Assembly: GCF_023053635.1 (NCBI RefSeq)
Contig: NC_086183.1
Location: forward strand, 31,911,501-31,975,500
Direction of reading: 5' to 3'
From: Elgaria multicarinata webbii
Taxonomy: Eukaryota > Chordata > Lepidosauria > Squamata > Anguidae
DNA: 64,000 nt
Of the stretch, positions 60,362 to 64,000 are shown piece after piece. The translations under genes were made by a program, and so were the position numbers. The notes under the pieces were generated by a model. The model saw only the letters and a program-made list of their open reading frames with translations, had not been told where the DNA came from and did no database searches. Position 1 is the stretch's first letter. The number at the start of each line of letters is the position of its first letter.

Positions 60362-60602
60362 CATAAGAAATCTTTTACTATTATATTTATGACATTTATA
60401 TCCCACTTTTTCTCCAAGGAATTCAAGTTGGCCTACTTGGTATCATTCCTCCTCTCCCACGTTTTGTCTCAACACAACAACCCTGTGAAGTGGTAAGTTA
60501 TGTGGAAAGAATGACTCACACAATGAGTTTCGCAGCTCAGTGGGATTTAAACATGCTTCTCCTGCAGCTAAACTGACAGTCTTTTCTACCACACCATGTT
60601 GA
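60362..60602 (-). repeat. tRNA-derived SINE of the 49138 family, old
   Basis: Read on the minus strand it follows the order of the copy at 49138-49385, with 'ccacttcacagggttgttg' and the 'cttggagaaaaagtgggat' tail. It is strongly diverged. Confidence 0.55.
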
Positions 60603-60889
60603 TGCTTCTATTGAGGTGCTTCGAGATGAACTTTTTATTGCACCATTGCCCTGCCTCATTCACAGAATTTCGCCCGAAGGTCCAAATGCCGTTGTCATCT
60701 TCCACTCATAGCTGATATATATTTCAGATTTCTGAGTATCTTGCAAGTAAGTCCAATGGGGTGTATTGGCTTTTCTTTTTGTTTGGTGGTGTGGGTGTTT
60801 GAGATACCAACAATAAGACAAATAATAATATTTGATTGAAAAGGGGATTAGACAAATTCATGGAGGATGAGGTTATCAATGGCTACAAG

Positions 60890-61320
60890 TCATAGTGGCG
60901 CTGAGCAGGGGGTTGGACTTGATGGCCTTATAGGCCCCTTCCAACTCTACTATTCTATGATTCTATGGCTATAAGAGCCCTGCTGGATCAGACCAAGGGT
61001 CCATCTAGTCCAGCACTCTGTTTACACAGCAGCCAACCAGCTGGGGAACTTGATTGGGGGTGATGTTGTCACACTCCTGTTCTGCTCGTGGGCTCCCCCT
61101 AGGCAGCTGGTTGGCCAATGTGGGAAACACGATACTAGATGGGCCTTTGGTCTGATCCAGCGTGGCTCTTATATCAAATATTATCCATCACACTTTGCAC
61201 CCCACCTTTTCTGCCAAGGAGCTCTGACCTACAGAGTGGATTCCTGCATGGAGCAGCGGGTTGGACTCGATGGCCTTATAGGCCCTTTCCAACTCTACTA
61301 TTCTATGATTCTATACACGG
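60890..61320 (+). repeat. CR1 3' tips and LINE end fragments
   Basis: CR1 tips lie at 60901-60967 and 61236-61316. Between them, 60973-61175 holds two fragments ending 'tctgatccagcgtggctc'. Confidence 0.75.
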
Positions 61321-61461
61321 GGTGTATGAATGTGTGTTCACAGCAACCCTGTGAAGTGGATTCAGCTGGGAGAATGTGACCCAAGGTCAACCTGTGCACG
61401 CCACAGCTGAGAAATGCACTTCATGGTTGGATTTCTAAATCCAACCCTAAACGTAGCAACA

Positions 61462-61820
61462 TCAGAATCATAGAATCATAGAATCATAGAATAGCAGAGT
61501 TGGAAGGGGCCTACAAGGCCATCGAGTCCAACCCCCTGCTCAATGCAGGAATCCACCCTAAAGCATCCCTGACAGATGGTTGTCCAGCTGCCTCTTGAAT
61601 GCCTCTAGTGTGGGAGAGCCCACCACCTCCCTAGGTAGCTGATTCCATTGTCGCACTGCTCTAACAGTCAGGAAGAGCTGTGCTGGATCAAACCATAGGT
61701 CTGTGTCATCCAGCAATCTGTTCACACAGCAGCCAACCAGCTGCCTCTGGGAAGCCCACAAATACATGTGCAATAGCACCCTCCCCCTCGTGTTCCTCAG
61801 CAACTGGTGTACTTTCTAGT
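61462..61820 (-). repeat. CR1 LINE 3' end abutting another LINE fragment
   Basis: ATCATAGAATAGCAGAGTTG begins the CR1 part, which runs to 'ctctaacagtcaggaag' (61675). It then passes directly to 'gctgtgctggatcaaacc' of the other family. Confidence 0.8.
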
Positions 61821-61833
61821 GTAACACTCATAG

Positions 61834-61923
61834 GCTGCAATCCTATACCTACTTACTTGGGAGTCGGTCCCATCAAGCTCAATGGGACTGACTTCTGAGT
61901 AGACATGTATAGGACTGTGATGT
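61834..61923. repeat. 'TGCAATCCTA' family palindromic repeat
   Basis: The copy runs from GGCTGCAATCCTATACCTAC to AGACATGTATAGGACTGTGA. Confidence 0.7.
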
Positions 61924-62606
61924 ATAGATCACACTAGTTCCAAAAGAATCCTGTTCAGTTCTTGGTTACAAAAATTAATTGCCCTTCTCAGAATTTAAAT
62001 ATTCACCGCTTCTTAGGACAATGGGGTGAGCTATGACAATGAAACTAGTAAATGCTTGCTGTGCAGCGAGTCTCTGCACACATTTTTAGGAGTAGTGGGC
62101 ACTTCCTGAGGGGCATAGAAGAGACAGGTGCTTTGTGGATGTGTTGAGGACCATAAAAGTCAACAGACGCCAGTCCTGGAAAGAGACCTCGGCTCGTGTT
62201 TAATCAGCAGAAGCTTCTAGTTACTGTCAGCTGCCTTTCCATCTCGCATGTCTGCCTGTCCAGACAACTCCCTTGAAGGGCAGGCGCCCGCTTTGCTTAC
62301 GTCCTTTGCATGCCGTCAGTGGGGATGGAATTGAGGATGGTGAGGGGGTATTCGGCGATTTGGTGGGAATCCAAGTGGCTGGAACAAGGATTTAGCTTGG
62401 CCTACTGCGCTTTGGAGACCCGTCAGTGCAGACTAGTCAGTGAATTGGCTGTTCATCTAAAATACCTTCTGTAAAATTGTTACAAGGGTGATTTCTCAGG
62501 GTTTAGGTGAAGGTGACTGTGTTTTTGAAGTGTTTAGATGATAAAGATTTGTATATGATTGTGCTTTATGTTGTATGCTGCCTTGATGTTTCAGATAGAT
62601 GGGATA

Positions 62607-63228
62607 TTTATTTATTTATTTATTTTATTACATTTATATACCGCCCTACAGCCGAAGCTCTCTGGGCGGTTTACAACAATTAAAAATAGTAAACATTAAA
62701 AGTATACAAAAATTAAAAAAACATAAAAACAGTTTAAAACAACACTATCCATTTAAAAACAACAATTCTGGGGTCCATTAAAAACAAACTTAACGTTGTT
62801 AAATGCTGTTAAAATGCCTGGGAGAAGAGAAAAGTCTTGACCTGGCGCCGAAAAGATAACAATGTTGGCGCCAGGCGAGCCTCATCGGGGAGATCATTCC
62901 ACAGTCAGGGGGCCACCACTGAGAAGGCCCTCTCCCTTGTTGTGATCCTCCGAGCTTCCCTCGGAGTAGGCACTCGGAGGAGGACCTTAGATGTTGAGCA
63001 CAGTGTCCGGGTAGGTTCATGTCAGGAGAGGCGTTCCATCAGGTATTGCGGTCCCAAGCCATGTAGGGCTTTATAGGTTAAAACCAACACCTTGAATTGG
63101 GCTCGGAAACATATAGGCAGCCAATGCAGGCAGGCCAGAATTGGTGTTATATGCTCAAACCTCCCTGTTCCAGCTATCAATCTGGCCGCCGCATTTTGCA
63201 CAAGCTACAGCTTCTGGACCGGAATATT
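62607..63228 (-). repeat. L2 LINE, ORF2 C-terminus and 3' UTR
   Basis: Read on the minus strand: LVLTYKALHGLGPQYLMERL, then RERAFSVVAP and an LFSQAF-like end, the L2 reverse-transcriptase C-terminus. The UTR holds GTAAACCGCCCAGAGAGCTT and ends in (AATA)n. It is the most complete L2 copy here. Confidence 0.88.
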
Positions 63229-63389
63229 TATTCACACACACACACTTTCACCCATTTCATGGGGCTAGAGAAAGACTGAACAAATTTGCCACAATTATTG
63301 TCCTGTATTGGTCCTGACAGTCCTCAGTTCTTGTAACGACACAAGAATTATGTTCAAAATAAAACACAACTGCCAATTTTGTAAAACAG

Positions 63390-63822
63390 GTAAGTATCTT
63401 TATTGAGTCCTGTGGCCTTTATTCACGCAAGCAAAATTTAATTCATGGTTTGCAGTAACAGAAGTTTAAGGTGCATTCCATAGATCCTCTCTCTGCCATG
63501 CAAAAAATAATAATAAAAAAAATCTTTTCATCAAAGCTTGCTAGGCACAGTGTCTACCGAACACACATTTCCTGCATAACACACATTCATGTCTATAATG
63601 TTTATGAGCAGGAGACATCCTTGGTGGATTGCGTCCCTGTTTTTTGATTCACACCAGCAATATGGAAATAATTAACAGAACACTCTAAAAATTAGCGTGC
63701 ATATTTGAACTTTTCCATTAACAATAGTCAAGATGACGAGGAAGATAATATCATAAAACATGAATTGTATTCTCTCTGGAGCATATCGTGCCTCACTTCC
63801 CACGTCCAGCGCCCAGATCTTT
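63390..63822 (-). CDS. Probable terminal exon and 3' UTR of an unidentified gene
   Basis: On the minus strand a pyrimidine-rich acceptor (GCTTTTTTGTTTAAG) is followed by a 30-nt open end, KDLGAGRGK and TGA at 63795-63793, then about 390 nt without recognised repeats. Two AATAAA hexamers lie at 63423-63418 and 63404-63399. The upstream exons would lie right of the window. I do not recognise the nine-residue tail. The rest could equally be noncoding. Confidence 0.4.
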
Positions 63823-64000
63823 CTTAAACAAAAAAGCACATTAAAATAGAAATCAGAAGCCTTGAATGATAGAAATTGTACTTTGTTCCCTTATGGTGTG
63901 ACTTGTGCAATTTAATGTTCGGGCTGCAAGTGAAGGGTTTGTTTTTTCTCTGAAGGAAGGAAAATTAAACACACACACACACACACATTGTAACAACTAC

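Overview
The window looks like nuclear DNA from a squamate reptile (lizard). Genes have introns with GT-AG splice sites. The interspersed repeats are CR1, L2 and BovB LINEs, tRNA-derived SINEs of the squamate/Sauria kind, and many short palindromic hAT-like DNA elements. The gene content matches the neighbourhood of human 19q13.3 around SIX5. The species cannot be fixed from the sequence.

Layout. (1) 1-4417, + strand: the last two coding exons of SIX5; its homeodomain exon lies left of the window. (2) 14985-19763, + strand: a complete three-exon gene for a 272-aa SIX1/SIX2-class homeodomain protein, directly downstream of SIX5 on the same strand. (3) 37766-23664, - strand: MEIOSIN (BHMG1). 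I could assemble 13 coding exons whose phases all agree, giving 556 codons plus stop, with a bHLH near the N-terminus and an HMG box near the C-terminus. It converges on the SIX pair. (4) 39.8-40.2 kb: a CpG-rich block. (5) 45995-47047, + strand: an intronless 350-aa adenosine-receptor-like GPCR. (6) 59540-56528, - strand: SNRPD2, whose 118-aa protein is complete and whose start codon is split by an intron. Its promoter lies in a CpG-rich block with ETS-like sites. (7) 63822-63390, - strand: the probable last exon and 3' UTR of an unidentified gene entering from the right.

The most interesting point is the SIX pair. Mammals have SIX5 alone here, while the SIX4-SIX1 pair on human 14q23 has the same order and strand. 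The 272-aa gene is therefore best explained as a third SIX1/2 ohnolog retained beside SIX5. It also carries an additional intron near the start of the homeodomain. The adenosine-receptor-like gene keeps most ligand-pocket residues known from A2A and appears to be a further subtype at a locus where mammals have none.

Most of the remaining sequence is repeats: CR1 and L2 3' ends, three SINE types, BovB, one solo LTR, and several short DNA-transposon families with target-site duplications that can be read directly. Several nested insertions give a relative order of activity. There is no sign of CRISPR, operons or other bacterial features.
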